The notes: generated from the letters alone by a model not told the origin. Numbered from the stretch's first letter, positions 14,369 to 22,899 are shown. The stretch: DNA of 29,003 bases from JAAUQA01 sp036351435 (GCA_036351435.1 JAZBPA010000280.1:1-29003), one strand, 5' to 3'. A program made the numbers and translations.

Positions 14369-15145
14369 ATGTCGAATCATCCTGCGCTTTTGCAAACCGC
14401 TATCCAGGCCGCACGTGCCGCTGAGGAAGTCATCAAACACTATTATAGAAGCGATTTGGGAGTGCAGATCAAAGCAGATCTCAGCCCGGTTACGGTAGCG
14501 GATATTGAAACGGAGCAGGCGATCAAGCAGGTATTGCAGCAGGCTTTCCCCGCTTACGGCTTTTATGGTGAAGAAACCGGTAAGAATCGCACCGATGCCG
14601 AGTTTGTGTGGCTGGTCGATCCGATCGATGGGACTAAAAGCTTCATTCGCGGCTATCCCTTCTTCTCGACTCAGATCGCGCTAATGCGTGGCAATGAGCT
14701 GATTCTGGGGGTTTCTAATGCACCATTGTTTAATGAGTTAGCTTATGCCGAAATCGGCCAGGGGGCTTTTTTGAACGATACGCCTCTTAAAATCAGTGGC
14801 ATCACTACCCTGGACGCCGCAACCTTATCCTTCGGCAATCTTAAAACCCTGGCCGGAGACCGCCGCTGGTCCGCTATCGGCGAACTGATCCGCCAGTGTA
14901 ATCGGACCCGTGGCTACGGCGACTTTTACCACTATCATTTGTTGGCCGCGGGGAAGCTCGACATCGTTATCGAATCAGATATTAATATCCTGGATGTCGC
15001 CGCACTCAGCGTTATCGTTCGCGAAGCTGGGGGACAGGTGTCCGATTTGAATGGTCAACCGCTAAGCCTCGACACGACTACCATTCTGGCGAGTAACGGC
15101 CATCTGCACGACACCGTGTTACGCCAATTGGACATAAAGTCATGA
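14369..15145 (+). CDS. inositol monophosphatase family phosphatase (HisN/CysQ-like)
   Basis: A protein of 258 residues with the metal-binding motifs of the IMPase/FBPase/HisN family: GEETG at about 68, DPIDGTKSF at about 88, and ILDVAALSVIVREAGG in the last third. The element TRGYGDFYHYHLLAAGKLDIVIE is closer to histidinol-phosphatase (HisN) than to CysQ, but the usual tryptophan before Asp in the third motif is replaced (ILDV). The substrate therefore stays open between histidinol phosphate, PAP and inositol phosphates. Its stop overlaps the cobT start as ATGA, placing it at the head of a four-gene chain with the cobalamin genes. Confidence 0.82.
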   Translation: MSNHPALLQTAIQAARAAEEVIKHYYRSDLGVQIKADLSPVTVADIETEQAIKQVLQQAFPAYGFYGEETGKNRTDAEFVWLVDPIDGTKSFIRGYPFFSTQIALMRGNELILGVSNAPLFNELAYAEIGQGAFLNDTPLKISGITTLDAATLSFGNLKTLAGDRRWSAIGELIRQCNRTRGYGDFYHYHLLAAGKLDIVIESDINILDVAALSVIVREAGGQVSDLNGQPLSLDTTTILASNGHLHDTVLRQLDIKS

Positions 15146-16194
15146 CTGCGTCGGACCGAGATTGGTTGCAAGAGCCTATTCCACCGCTGGATACCGACAG
15201 TATCACTGCCGCCCAAGCACGCCAACGCGAACTGACCAAACCTCCCGGCTCGTTGGGTCGTCTGGAAGAGCTGGGCGTTGTGCTGGCCGCGATGCAGCGC
15301 ACGCAACGCCCGAGTGTGGAACGAGTCACTATCCTGATATTCGCTGCCGATCACGGGGTAGCGACAGAGGGCATATCGGCGTTTCCGCAAGCGGTGACTG
15401 CGCAAATGGTGCATAATTTCGCGCATGGCGGCGCTGCGATCAGCGTGTTGGCGCGTCTTTGGCAAGCACACTTGCAGGTGATTAACGTCGGCACACTCGA
15501 ACCTTTAGAACCGTTGCCCAACGTATTGGATCGTCGCATCGGTCCCGGCACGGCAAATTTTCTCCAGCAACCCGCGCTGCAGCCCGATCAATTGACCCGA
15601 GCATTAGTGATCGGTCGCGAGGCGGTGGATAACGCCACAGAGGCGGGAACACAATTACTAATCGGCGGAGAAATGGGCATCGGTAACAGCACTGCCGCCG
15701 CCGCTTTGGGCTGTGCGTTACTGAATGATTCAGCTCGGACCCTAGCAGGTCCCGGCACCGGTCTGGATAAGGCGGGGGTTGAGCATAAAATTAATGTGAT
15801 CGAAGCGGCATTAGCCCTCCATTCCACTCGCCAACCACTGGAGGCCCTGCAACGACTCGGTGGATTCGAAATTGTCGCGCTAGTGGGCGCCTACTTGCGT
15901 AGCGGACAACGCGGCATACCGGTGTTGGTCGATGGCTTTATCGCGACTGCCGCCGCGTTGGCTGCCGTGCGTCTGCGACCTGAACTGGCGGCGTGGTTGC
16001 TATACAGTCACCGCTCTTCTGAACCCGGTCATCAGCGTTTGTTACAGGCGTTGCAGGCCCAACCGCTATTGGATTTGCAGCTCCGTTTAGGCGAAGGCAG
16101 TGGTGCTGCAGTCGCATTACCTCTGTTGCGTGCGGCGGCGGCACTGCACAGCGAAATGGCCACATTCGCCGAAGCGCAGGTATCCGCACAATGA
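15142..16194 (+). CDS. cobT: nicotinate-nucleotide-dimethylbenzimidazole phosphoribosyltransferase
   Basis: A protein of 350 residues that makes alpha-ribazole phosphate for the lower ligand of cobalamin from nicotinate mononucleotide and dimethylbenzimidazole. KPPGSLGRLEELG at 33-45, FAADHGVATEG near 67-77, GGEMGIGNST at 175-184, and the catalytic-region glutamate Glu318 in LGEGSGAAVAL are all diagnostic. It starts in an ATGA overlap with the upstream phosphatase and ends in the same kind of overlap with cobC. This indicates tight translational coupling. The order cobT-cobC-cobS covers three consecutive steps of nucleotide-loop assembly. Confidence 0.97.
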   Translation: MTASDRDWLQEPIPPLDTDSITAAQARQRELTKPPGSLGRLEELGVVLAAMQRTQRPSVERVTILIFAADHGVATEGISAFPQAVTAQMVHNFAHGGAAISVLARLWQAHLQVINVGTLEPLEPLPNVLDRRIGPGTANFLQQPALQPDQLTRALVIGREAVDNATEAGTQLLIGGEMGIGNSTAAAALGCALLNDSARTLAGPGTGLDKAGVEHKINVIEAALALHSTRQPLEALQRLGGFEIVALVGAYLRSGQRGIPVLVDGFIATAAALAAVRLRPELAAWLLYSHRSSEPGHQRLLQALQAQPLLDLQLRLGEGSGAAVALPLLRAAAALHSEMATFAEAQVSAQ

Positions 16195-16805
16195 ACCAAG
16201 ACACGGTGACGACGGTCGATTTGCTGCGGCATGGCGAGCCGCAGGGCGGAGTACGCTATCGCGGTGCGTTAGACGATCCACTGAGTGAGCGCGGTTGGGA
16301 ACAGATGCACGCTGCGGTAGGTCAACATTGCCCCTGGCAGGTTATCGTCAGTTCGCCACTCCGGCGTTGTGCTGTATTCGCAAGCGCCTTGGCCGAACAG
16401 CATGGGTTGCCGCTGGACATCGAACCCGGTTTACACGAAATGCGGTTCGGCGTTTGGGAAGGGCGTACTCCTGCCGAAATCATGGCGGCGACTCCGGACG
16501 CCTTGGAACGGTTTTGGCGTGATCCGCTCACTCACCCACCGCCCGAAGGGGAGGCCCTGCCGGATTTCAAAACCCGCGTTGTTTCGGCTTGGCAAGCGCT
16601 GTTGACGCGCCATGCCGGCACCCATGTCCTGGTTGTTGGGCATGGCGGCATCATCCGCATGGTGTTATGCCATATTTTAGATATTCCGCTGCAACGGCTT
16701 TGGCGCTTGGAGGTTCCTTACGCTACGCTTAGTCAGGTACGTATTCATGGAACCGGCTCAAGCGCCGCACCGATGCTGGTATTTCACGGTAAAAAGCCGG
16801 AATGA
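16191..16805 (+). CDS. cobC: alpha-ribazole phosphatase, histidine phosphatase family
   Basis: A protein of 204 residues of the phosphoglycerate-mutase-like fold. The catalytic RHG at 13-15 (LLRHGEP), SSPLRRC at about 54-60, the acid residue Glu83 in LHEMRFGVWEG, and His151 in VVGHGGIIRM are in place. In this context it should remove the phosphate from alpha-ribazole 5'-phosphate or from adenosylcobalamin 5'-phosphate. The assignment as CobC rests mainly on the position between cobT and cobS, with ATGA overlaps on both sides, since the family as a whole is broad. Confidence 0.9.
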   Translation: MNQDTVTTVDLLRHGEPQGGVRYRGALDDPLSERGWEQMHAAVGQHCPWQVIVSSPLRRCAVFASALAEQHGLPLDIEPGLHEMRFGVWEGRTPAEIMAATPDALERFWRDPLTHPPPEGEALPDFKTRVVSAWQALLTRHAGTHVLVVGHGGIIRMVLCHILDIPLQRLWRLEVPYATLSQVRIHGTGSSAAPMLVFHGKKPE

Positions 16806-17548
16806 ACCGCGCGTTTACCCTGGCTTTGGTGTTTCTCACTCGGATTCCCGTACCGGTCCGGTTCACCCCACAAGCCGAGGATTGGGGACGCTCGGTGTTG
16901 TATTTCCCATTAGTCGGGTTGGTGATCGGGGCAACGCTGGTTACGCTTTATGCTGTTCTCCATCAGCTACTGGATTCCGGTGTGCTGGCCGTGCTGTTAT
17001 TGGTAGTTTGGACGCTCGCCACCGGAGGCTTGCATCTGGATGGATTGGCCGATGCAGCCGATGCTTGGATTGGTGGATTCGGTGATCGGGAGAAGACGCT
17101 GACCATCATGAAGGACCCGCGCAGTGGTCCTATTGCCATCGTGGTCGTTGTATTGGTTTTGCTCACCAAGTTTGCCGCCCTCCAAGCGGTGGTAGAGGAC
17201 GATGTATGGGGAGCACTGTTGTGGGCACCCGTGTTAGGGCGAGCGGGTATTCTGCTGATGCTGATCACCACTCCCTACGTGCGTCCGGAAGGGGTAGCGA
17301 CGGCCCATGCCGAATATCTGCCACGACTCGCATGCAAGCGATTATTGATCATTATTGGCGTGTTGGTACTGGGATGGTGGACCGGGCAAGGTCTTGTACT
17401 GTTGGTGTTGTTAGGTGTCGGTTTCCTGGCGCTGCGGGGTTTGCTGTTGCAACGCCTAGGTGGTGCGACTGGTGATACTTTAGGCGCCACGTGTGAATTG
17501 ACCGAAGCGGTAGCATTAACCATTATGGTGTCATTATTGCTAAAATAA
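16802..17548 (+). CDS. cobS: adenosylcobinamide-GDP ribazoletransferase (cobalamin synthase)
   Basis: An integral membrane protein of 248 residues that joins adenosylcobinamide-GDP with alpha-ribazole or its phosphate. The motif GGLHLDGLADAADAW near residues 77-91 and the following GDREKTLTIMKDPRSGPIA are the conserved metal-binding and active-site parts of CobS. Hydrophobic stretches on both sides form several membrane helices. It begins in an ATGA overlap with cobC. Its stop codon lies in the left arm of an intrinsic terminator, which closes the operon. Confidence 0.96.
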   Translation: MNRAFTLALVFLTRIPVPVRFTPQAEDWGRSVLYFPLVGLVIGATLVTLYAVLHQLLDSGVLAVLLLVVWTLATGGLHLDGLADAADAWIGGFGDREKTLTIMKDPRSGPIAIVVVVLVLLTKFAALQAVVEDDVWGALLWAPVLGRAGILLMLITTPYVRPEGVATAHAEYLPRLACKRLLIIIGVLVLGWWTGQGLVLLVLLGVGFLALRGLLLQRLGGATGDTLGATCELTEAVALTIMVSLLLK

Positions 17549-17583
17549 AAAATCGCTTAGCGTCTAATTGAGCGGTTTTTATT
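17547..17583 (+). terminator. intrinsic terminator after cobS
   Basis: AAAATCGCT (17549-17557) pairs with AGCGGTTTT (17571-17579) with one G-T pair around a 13-base loop, followed by further T residues. The A-tract on the left is matched by the T-tract on the right, so it might also act weakly on the minus strand. Confidence 0.7.
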
Positions 17584-17684
17584 AGGGTGCAAGAGTATGG
17601 AAGCTTGTCTCAGGGAAAACCGTATTAGAAAAAATCAGCCACTTACAACCCATTTTTTGAGTGACATAATAAGGCGGGTAACCC

Positions 17685-18173
17685 ATGAACGACCCCGACA
17701 TGAGCCGACAGGAGGTCTTGGAGGAACTTAGCCAACACGGCATCAGCGGTGCACATGTCTATTTGATTGATGTCTTTCCGCTGCTTGAAATGATGTGGGC
17801 CGACGGTCAGGTTCAACAAATTGAAATCGCCATACTGGATCAGTTTCTAGCCAAGCACGTGGACGCTATCAATGAGCGGGTCGGCTATATCGTTATAGAG
17901 CACAAGGATGCGCATGACTTTATAGCCCCGTTAATCGAAACCCAACCGGATACTCAATGGTTGCGCGAAGTGCGGCTACTCATTCCGCCATTGCGGTTTA
18001 ATTCGGAAAAACCTGAGGAAAACCGAAAAGCCAGGGAATTTATCCTCGGCGTCTGTTTGGATATCGCGGCTGGCGCGGTTAAACAGTATCCTTATGAACT
18101 TACCGAACGCATCAATGCGGATGAAAAACGGTGCTTTTTCGATATTCTGGACACCTTTGGTTGCGGGTGTTGA
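17685..18173 (+). CDS. hypothetical protein with weak TerB-like helical region
   Basis: A protein of 162 residues with a good ribosome site (AAGGCGGG, 7 bases before the ATG). It is helical and acidic without signal peptide or membrane segment. The part VFPLLEMMWADGQVQQIEIAILDQFL resembles the conserved helix pair of the TerB fold, where acidic residues near ADG bind metal. The rest does not match anything I know. It ends with FGCGC, giving two cysteines at the extreme C-terminus. I treat the TerB resemblance as tentative. Confidence 0.7.
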   Translation: MNDPDMSRQEVLEELSQHGISGAHVYLIDVFPLLEMMWADGQVQQIEIAILDQFLAKHVDAINERVGYIVIEHKDAHDFIAPLIETQPDTQWLREVRLLIPPLRFNSEKPEENRKAREFILGVCLDIAAGAVKQYPYELTERINADEKRCFFDILDTFGCGC

Positions 18174-18254
18174 GCGTACTTAAAAAAACGATATTTGACC
18201 TAGCTCACTGCTAGCGTTTAGTCGATCGCCAAACTGATAAACAGAGCGAGATTA

Positions 18255-19085
18255 ATGATGATGACGACTCACCACTTACGCTATCTCCTGCTGCCCCTGT
18301 TGTTGAGTTCGCTGCTTGTCCATGCTCAGGATAATCAGGATAAACCTGCTCATAGTGCGCCCACCGAGGCTAACCCTGCTACTACTCAGGAACCCGTTGA
18401 GCACGAACAAGTAACAGAAACGCCAGCCGAGTCGGAAGCCGCTGGAAAGGAGCCAGAAGCATCGTCTGGATCAGAGTCTGGATCAGAAATCGCTGAACCA
18501 GCGCAGCCGGCAGAAGCATCATCCGAAGCGAAAACCGCGGCTGTCACAGCGGAATTGGAAACACTGCAAACACAATTGGCTGAGGCTCAACAACAGAATA
18601 CTGAACTGACTGCCCAACTTGAAGAAGCTAAAGCGGCGCGGGACGAGTTGCAAACCCAACTCAGCGAAGCTCAGCAAGCGACCAGCGAACTGCAGTCCCA
18701 ATTGACAGACGCCGCAACTAAACAAGCTGATCTCGACAACCAGCTTGCCGCCCTTCAGGCAGAGCACGATGCGCTGGTTACAGAACGCGATGGACTGCAG
18801 GAGGAACTCACTACCCACCAAACTGAGCTCCAGCAGGCTCAACAAGCACTGAGTGACCTAAACACTCAGCATGACGAACTGACGACCCGCACAGCCCGCT
18901 TGGAAGCGGAATTGGAAGAAGCAAAAACCCGTACCCACACCGTGGGACCAGGCGAATCGCTGTCTGAAATCGCAACCCGTTACTATGGCAACGGTGATCG
19001 ATGGACAGAGATTCACGAAGCCAATAGCGCAATCATCATTGATCCCAATATTCTGGAAGCCGGGATGGAGTTGAAGATCCCTTAG
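18255..19085 (+). CDS. LysM domain protein with long coiled coil, exported
   Basis: A protein of 276 residues. Residues 1-25 form a signal peptide (LLLPLLLSSLLVHA). About 28-90 is a low-complexity acidic region rich in Glu, Ala, Pro and Ser. About 95-225 is a Gln/Glu/Ala/Leu-rich coiled coil with repeated units of the form LQTQLAEAQQ and LQTQLSEAQQ. Residues 228-276 form a LysM domain (HTVGPGESLSEIATRYYGN, ending GMELKIP). LysM binds peptidoglycan, so the protein probably sits in the periplasm as an elongated cell-wall-associated factor. Three ATG codons occur at the start (18255, 18258, 18261); any of them may be used. The internal repeats probably arose by slippage or unequal exchange. Confidence 0.85.
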   Translation: MMMTTHHLRYLLLPLLLSSLLVHAQDNQDKPAHSAPTEANPATTQEPVEHEQVTETPAESEAAGKEPEASSGSESGSEIAEPAQPAEASSEAKTAAVTAELETLQTQLAEAQQQNTELTAQLEEAKAARDELQTQLSEAQQATSELQSQLTDAATKQADLDNQLAALQAEHDALVTERDGLQEELTTHQTELQQAQQALSDLNTQHDELTTRTARLEAELEEAKTRTHTVGPGESLSEIATRYYGNGDRWTEIHEANSAIIIDPNILEAGMELKIP

Positions 19086-19098
19086 GCTTCAACCTAAG
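19081..19098 (+). repeat. hairpin spanning the lysM-gene stop and the next start
   Basis: CTTAGG at 19081-19086 and CCTAAG at 19093-19098 form a perfect 6-bp stem with a 6-base loop. It contains the stop codon of the LysM gene and ends 1 base before the GTG of the next gene, whose ribosome site is not otherwise evident. Translation of the upstream gene would open the stem, so coupling is plausible. Confidence 0.5.
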
Positions 19099-19099
19099 A

Positions 19100-19582
19100 G
19101 TGCTCGAAAAAATCGTCTCGGGCGGCCAAACCGGAGTTGATAGGGCCGCATTGGATGCGGCTCTGATTTTAGGGGTACCCTGTGGCGGTTGGTGTCCTAA
19201 AGGTCGACTCGCTGAAGACGGCGCAATCTCCACCCGCTATCCGCTAACCGAAACCCATTCAGCAAAATACCCTTATCGGACTGCCTGCAATGTGCGCGAT
19301 TCCGACGCCACCCTGATCTTGACCCGTGGCGAGCCAACCGGAGGAACAGCGTTGACGGTCAGCCTAGCAGACTCGTATCGTAAACCTCTATGGGTAGTCG
19401 ACTTACAGCGGGCATCGGCGGTTAAACCGGTGGTTGAATGGATAAACCAGCAAACGGTGCAGGTGCTAAATGTAGCTGGACCGAGGGAGAGTCAGTGTCC
19501 GGGCATTTACCCGCAAGCCTACGCGTATCTGCAGACATTGCTGCTCCAGTTCAACTCGCCACCGGATTTGGATTCAGTCTAG
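19100..19582 (+). CDS. putative molybdenum carrier protein (PF12694 type)
   Basis: A protein of 160 residues starting at GTG. The opening LEKIVSGGQTGVDRAALDAAL followed by GVPCGGWCPKGRLAEDG, YPLTET and NVRDSDATLIL is characteristic of the putative molybdenum carrier family (related to Rossmann/LOG-type nucleotide binders). The name comes from structural similarity to Mo-cofactor carriers and has not been proved biochemically. In a diazotroph it might bear on Mo supply, but it is not linked to nif here. The hairpin at 19081-19098 and the absence of a ribosome site suggest coupling to the LysM gene. The last 32 bases overlap msbA in antisense. Confidence 0.85.
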   Translation: MLEKIVSGGQTGVDRAALDAALILGVPCGGWCPKGRLAEDGAISTRYPLTETHSAKYPYRTACNVRDSDATLILTRGEPTGGTALTVSLADSYRKPLWVVDLQRASAVKPVVEWINQQTVQVLNVAGPRESQCPGIYPQAYAYLQTLLLQFNSPPDLDSV

Positions 19583-21314
19583 TCGCCGATTCCAGTTGCA
19601 TTCGATGCAGGTTTGCATACAAACCATCACGCGCTAATAAGGCTTCGTGGGTACCGACCTCGATAATTTCTCCTTTTTGCAGCACCACGATACGATCAGC
19701 ACTTTCAATGGTGGATAGCCGATGAGCCACGATGAATGCGGTTCTACCTTGACGGAGATTCTCTAGAGCCTGTTGCACTTTACGTTCGGATTGGGTATCC
19801 AGCGCAGAAGTCGCCTCGTCTAAGATCAAAATCGGCGCGTTTTTAAGTAACGCGCGGGCAATGGCAATACGCTGGCGTTGGCCACCAGACAGGCGAGCAC
19901 CATTTTCGCCGATGAGGGTATGCAGTCCGGCCGGAAGGTCGCGGATAAATTCCATCGCATAGGCTTGTTCAGCTGCCTGGATAATTTCCGCCTCGCTGGC
20001 CTTATTACAAGCACCGTAGCCGATATTGGCCATTACCGTGTCATTAAACAGCACAATATCCTGACCAACGTAAGCGAGGTTGGCACGTAAGTCAGCCAAG
20101 CACAGCGCACGAATATCAATGCCATCGAGCAACACCTGGCCCTGGGTCGATTCGTAAAACCGCGGCAGCAGATTCATTAAGGTGGTTTTACCACTGCCGG
20201 AGGGGCCGACCAACGCGATAGTTTCACCGGGCTCCACGTCCAGATCGATATTGTGTAACGCGTACTGATCAGTTCCGCGATAACACATTCCAACGTTACG
20301 GAAACCGATTCTCCCTTCGACGCGCTTTATTGAACGGGCACCCTGATCGGACTCCGGCGGTTCATCAAGCAACCCAAAGATACTTTCTGCCGCCGCCAAA
20401 CCCCGCTGCAGTTGTTCATTGACCTTAGTCAACCGTTTAATGGGCGCCATCAGCATTGCCATAGCACCAAACAGTGACACGAATCCCCCAACAGTCAGCT
20501 CATCTGCCGCCGACTGTAATGAAGCCAAGTAGATCGCACCGGCTAGGGCAACAGCCCCTAATAGCTGGACAATGGGTACACTGGCTTCGGAGGCGATGGA
20601 TAACTTCATGCTGTAACGGCGCACCCAATTGCTGATTTTGCCGAAGCGAGTTTTTTCGTAATCCTGGCCGGCAAATACTTTGATAATTTTGTGTCCCTGG
20701 ATAGCTTCGTCGACCGAATGATTCAACTCGCCCATGGTGCGTTGTAGATTGCGGCTCAGCCGACGTAAACGGCGACCGATGATTTTGACTACCAGCATGA
20801 TGAACGGGGCGATCACCAAAGTAATCAAAGCCAATTTCCAATTCAGATAAAAGATCCACACCAACAACCCGGCCACCGCAACGGAGTCTTTCACCAAGAT
20901 GACCAAAGCCTGGGTCGAGGCATTGGTGACTTGGTTGACATCGTAGGTCAGCTTGGAGAGCAGGTTGCCGGTAGATGTATCGTCGAAACGCTGAGTCGGC
21001 AGATTAAGCAGCTTGCTGAACATTTCGTTACGCAAGTCCATGACCACTCGACTGGAAACTGCTTTCATCGCCACAGCACCGATAAAACCAGCGACTCCGC
21101 GCACCACAAACACTCCGATCAGCAGCAACGGGATGAGTTTGATATAAAGTGGGTCTTTGGCGACGAAACTACCGTCCAGCAGTGGTTTTACCAACGCCGG
21201 CAAGACCGGTTCAGTGACGGCGAGTGTCAAAATGCCGAGGATGGAGAAGGCGAAAAGGTGGCGATACGGTTTAACGTAACGCAACAGGCGAAGATAGAGA
21301 TCCTTGCTGTTCAT
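19551..21314 (-). CDS. msbA: lipid A export ATP-binding/permease protein MsbA
   Basis: A protein of 587 residues with a six-helix ABC exporter membrane domain (about 20-310) and a nucleotide-binding domain. The latter shows Walker A GPSGSGKTT at 370-378, LSGGQRQR, ILILDEATSALD and the switch histidine AHRLST. MsbA flips lipid A-core across the inner membrane. Family features include the N-terminal RLLRYVKPYRHL and QRFDDTSTGNLLSKLTYDVNQV. I prefer ATG 21314 (MNSKDLYLRLL); the frame opens 14 codons earlier at a TTG (21356). Neither has a clear ribosome site. This gene marks a Gram-negative host. It is convergent with the molybdenum-carrier-like gene. Confidence 0.93.
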   Translation of the reverse strand: MNSKDLYLRLLRYVKPYRHLFAFSILGILTLAVTEPVLPALVKPLLDGSFVAKDPLYIKLIPLLLIGVFVVRGVAGFIGAVAMKAVSSRVVMDLRNEMFSKLLNLPTQRFDDTSTGNLLSKLTYDVNQVTNASTQALVILVKDSVAVAGLLVWIFYLNWKLALITLVIAPFIMLVVKIIGRRLRRLSRNLQRTMGELNHSVDEAIQGHKIIKVFAGQDYEKTRFGKISNWVRRYSMKLSIASEASVPIVQLLGAVALAGAIYLASLQSAADELTVGGFVSLFGAMAMLMAPIKRLTKVNEQLQRGLAAAESIFGLLDEPPESDQGARSIKRVEGRIGFRNVGMCYRGTDQYALHNIDLDVEPGETIALVGPSGSGKTTLMNLLPRFYESTQGQVLLDGIDIRALCLADLRANLAYVGQDIVLFNDTVMANIGYGACNKASEAEIIQAAEQAYAMEFIRDLPAGLHTLIGENGARLSGGQRQRIAIARALLKNAPILILDEATSALDTQSERKVQQALENLRQGRTAFIVAHRLSTIESADRIVVLQKGEIIEVGTHEALLARDGLYANLHRMQLESATRLNPNPVAS

Positions 21315-21551
21315 CAGGACGCGATCACGTTGTGGTGTTTTTTGGTAACGTTTCAAGTCAGCATGGACGGAATCATAGGGTACAAGTTTTCGCCATTGAT
21401 TGTTTTCAACATCGGCTAGCTCGGACTATTAGCTGACCACCATAGCAGATTAGCTATTCCGATGGTTCCGGCAGGCTTTGACTTTTGCTATTTATATCGG
21501 TTAGCTTGCCCAATCAATATCTAACCTCATCGCTAGGTATCCCTAAGCCTC

Positions 21552-22328
21552 ATGACTATCGATAACCCCATGCTGTTGCATCTGCCTGAAGGCGTCGCTA
21601 TTGCTTATCATCGCTTGCCCGGCGACAGTCCGGGCGTCATATTCCTGGGTGGGTTTATGTCTGACATGACCGGCACCAAGGCTATGGCTTTGGATGCTTG
21701 GTGTCGTCAACAGGGGCAAGCGTATATTCGTTTCGATTATGAAGGGCATGGCGCTTCTAGTGGCCGCTTCGAAGAGGGCACTATCGGGCGTTGGCTGGGA
21801 AATGCCCTTGCTGTGTTGGATCAACTTAGTGAAGGACCGCAAATTTTGGTGGGCTCTTCAATGGGCGGCTGGATCATGTTGCTGCTGGCTTTAGCTCGGC
21901 CCGAACGAGTAGCCGGTCTAGTCGGGGTAGCATGCGCGGCGGATTTTATTGAGCCCATTTGGCAAGGTTTTGATGAGCAGACGCGGGCACAGTTACAAAA
22001 GGAAGGTATCGTCTATTTGCCCTCAGAGTACGACGCCGAAGCGCCTTATCCAGTCACGTTAAACTTGATCGAAGAGGCGCGCCAGCATCAATTACTGAAC
22101 AAAGACAAATTGGCTATCCAGTGCCCTGTGCGCTTGTTGCATGGTATGCGCGATCCTGAAGTACCTTGGCAAACTAGCGCACAGGTTGCTGAGCACTTAC
22201 TGAGTGAAGATGTGCGAATCGTCCTGGTCAAGGACGGTGAACATCGTATGTCGCGCGCCAGTGATTTAACTTTGTTGACTGATTTAATTGGTACAGTGAG
22301 CGTAGCAACCCGCGACAAGAAATCGTGA
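21552..22328 (+). CDS. alpha/beta hydrolase (ABHD10-like)
   Basis: A protein of 258 residues with an alpha/beta hydrolase fold. The nucleophile is Ser103 in the elbow GSSMGG (101-106), the acid Asp201 in HGMRDPEVPW, and the base His231 in DGEHRMSR. The segment FLGGFMSDMTGTKAMALDAWCRQQG and FDYEGHGASSGRFEEGTIGRW match bacterial homologues of ABHD10, which act as thioesterases or esterases. There is no signal peptide, so it is cytoplasmic. The ribosome site is weak (AGG about 15 bases upstream). The substrate is not known. Confidence 0.85.
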   Translation: MTIDNPMLLHLPEGVAIAYHRLPGDSPGVIFLGGFMSDMTGTKAMALDAWCRQQGQAYIRFDYEGHGASSGRFEEGTIGRWLGNALAVLDQLSEGPQILVGSSMGGWIMLLLALARPERVAGLVGVACAADFIEPIWQGFDEQTRAQLQKEGIVYLPSEYDAEAPYPVTLNLIEEARQHQLLNKDKLAIQCPVRLLHGMRDPEVPWQTSAQVAEHLLSEDVRIVLVKDGEHRMSRASDLTLLTDLIGTVSVATRDKKS

Positions 22329-22378
22329 ACAATGCTGCGGGTGGTGACGGTAGAGAATTTGAGAATACCCGACGGTAC

Positions 22379-22717
22379 TTAGCAAGTCACAATATCCCGC
22401 TCGTTAAACCCAACAGGGTCGTCGATATTACATCGCCTGGTACGCTGTAACCGTCTTGAATCAACGGGTAGCGCCGAGTCACCGCTACGATCATTGAAAC
22501 TGCTATCCGCTTCAGTGATCAGCACGGGAGCGCTTTGTGTTTTGCCATAACGGGCATTATAGGTAGCGGTGTTGTGACGTCCCGGCGCAGCACGCACCGT
22601 TGCTGCGGGGCTAGTATAGTGCGCACCTTGGTCGTTAAAAGGCTCTGCTAAAACCGGATTGAGCCCACACAGCGCCAGCGTGGTGATAAAGACAATGACA
22701 CCCATCAGTGTTTTCAA
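22379..22717 (-). CDS. small hypothetical exported protein
   Basis: A protein of 112 residues that begins with a signal peptide (hydrophobic residues about 5-22, cleavage after VLA at 24) and continues as a small polar, Arg- and Asn-rich chain with no recognised domain. It has two cysteines in the last 20 residues (RRCNIDD and the final residue), which could form a disulfide. The start is TTG 22715-22717, supported by a strong ribosome site. The next ATG at 22705 is too far from that site. No homologous family is known to me. Confidence 0.65.
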   Translation of the reverse strand: MKTLMGVIVFITTLALCGLNPVLAEPFNDQGAHYTSPAATVRAAPGRHNTATYNARYGKTQSAPVLITEADSSFNDRSGDSALPVDSRRLQRTRRCNIDDPVGFNERDIVTC

Positions 22718-22723
22718 CTTCTA

Positions 22724-22730
22724 TCTCCTT
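22724..22730 (-). promoter_or_regulatory. ribosome binding site that fixes a TTG start
   Basis: The minus strand reads AAGGAGA, 6 bases before TTG 22717. This near-perfect site decides the start of the small exported protein. Confidence 0.7.
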
Positions 22731-22761
22731 AAAAAGTGTTCTGTAGAGCGTTTAATGTATT

Positions 22762-22782
22762 GGGAGTAGCGCTAGCTACCCC
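22762..22782. repeat. inverted repeat between urtE and the small exported protein gene
   Basis: GGG-A-GTAGC, loop GCTA, GCTAC-C-CC forms a stem of 8 pairs with one mismatch. It lies after the end of urtE, upstream of the gene starting at 22717. No U-run follows on either strand. It could be a weak end signal for the urt transcript or an operator. Confidence 0.4.
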
Positions 22783-22899
22783 TAATTCTCTAAGATTCTG
22801 AGGGATTGTAGCGAAACGGACTTGATTTACAAGTAAACCGATTACCGGAGTGAATTTTACTGACGTCGGCGGGCACACCATTTTTGCTTCAGCCAGGCG

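Noticed and set aside
22805..22845. TTTAC-AA-GTAAA symmetry as urt operon terminator
   Set aside because: The stem has five A/T-rich pairs and a two-base loop without a U-run, which is too weak for a terminator.
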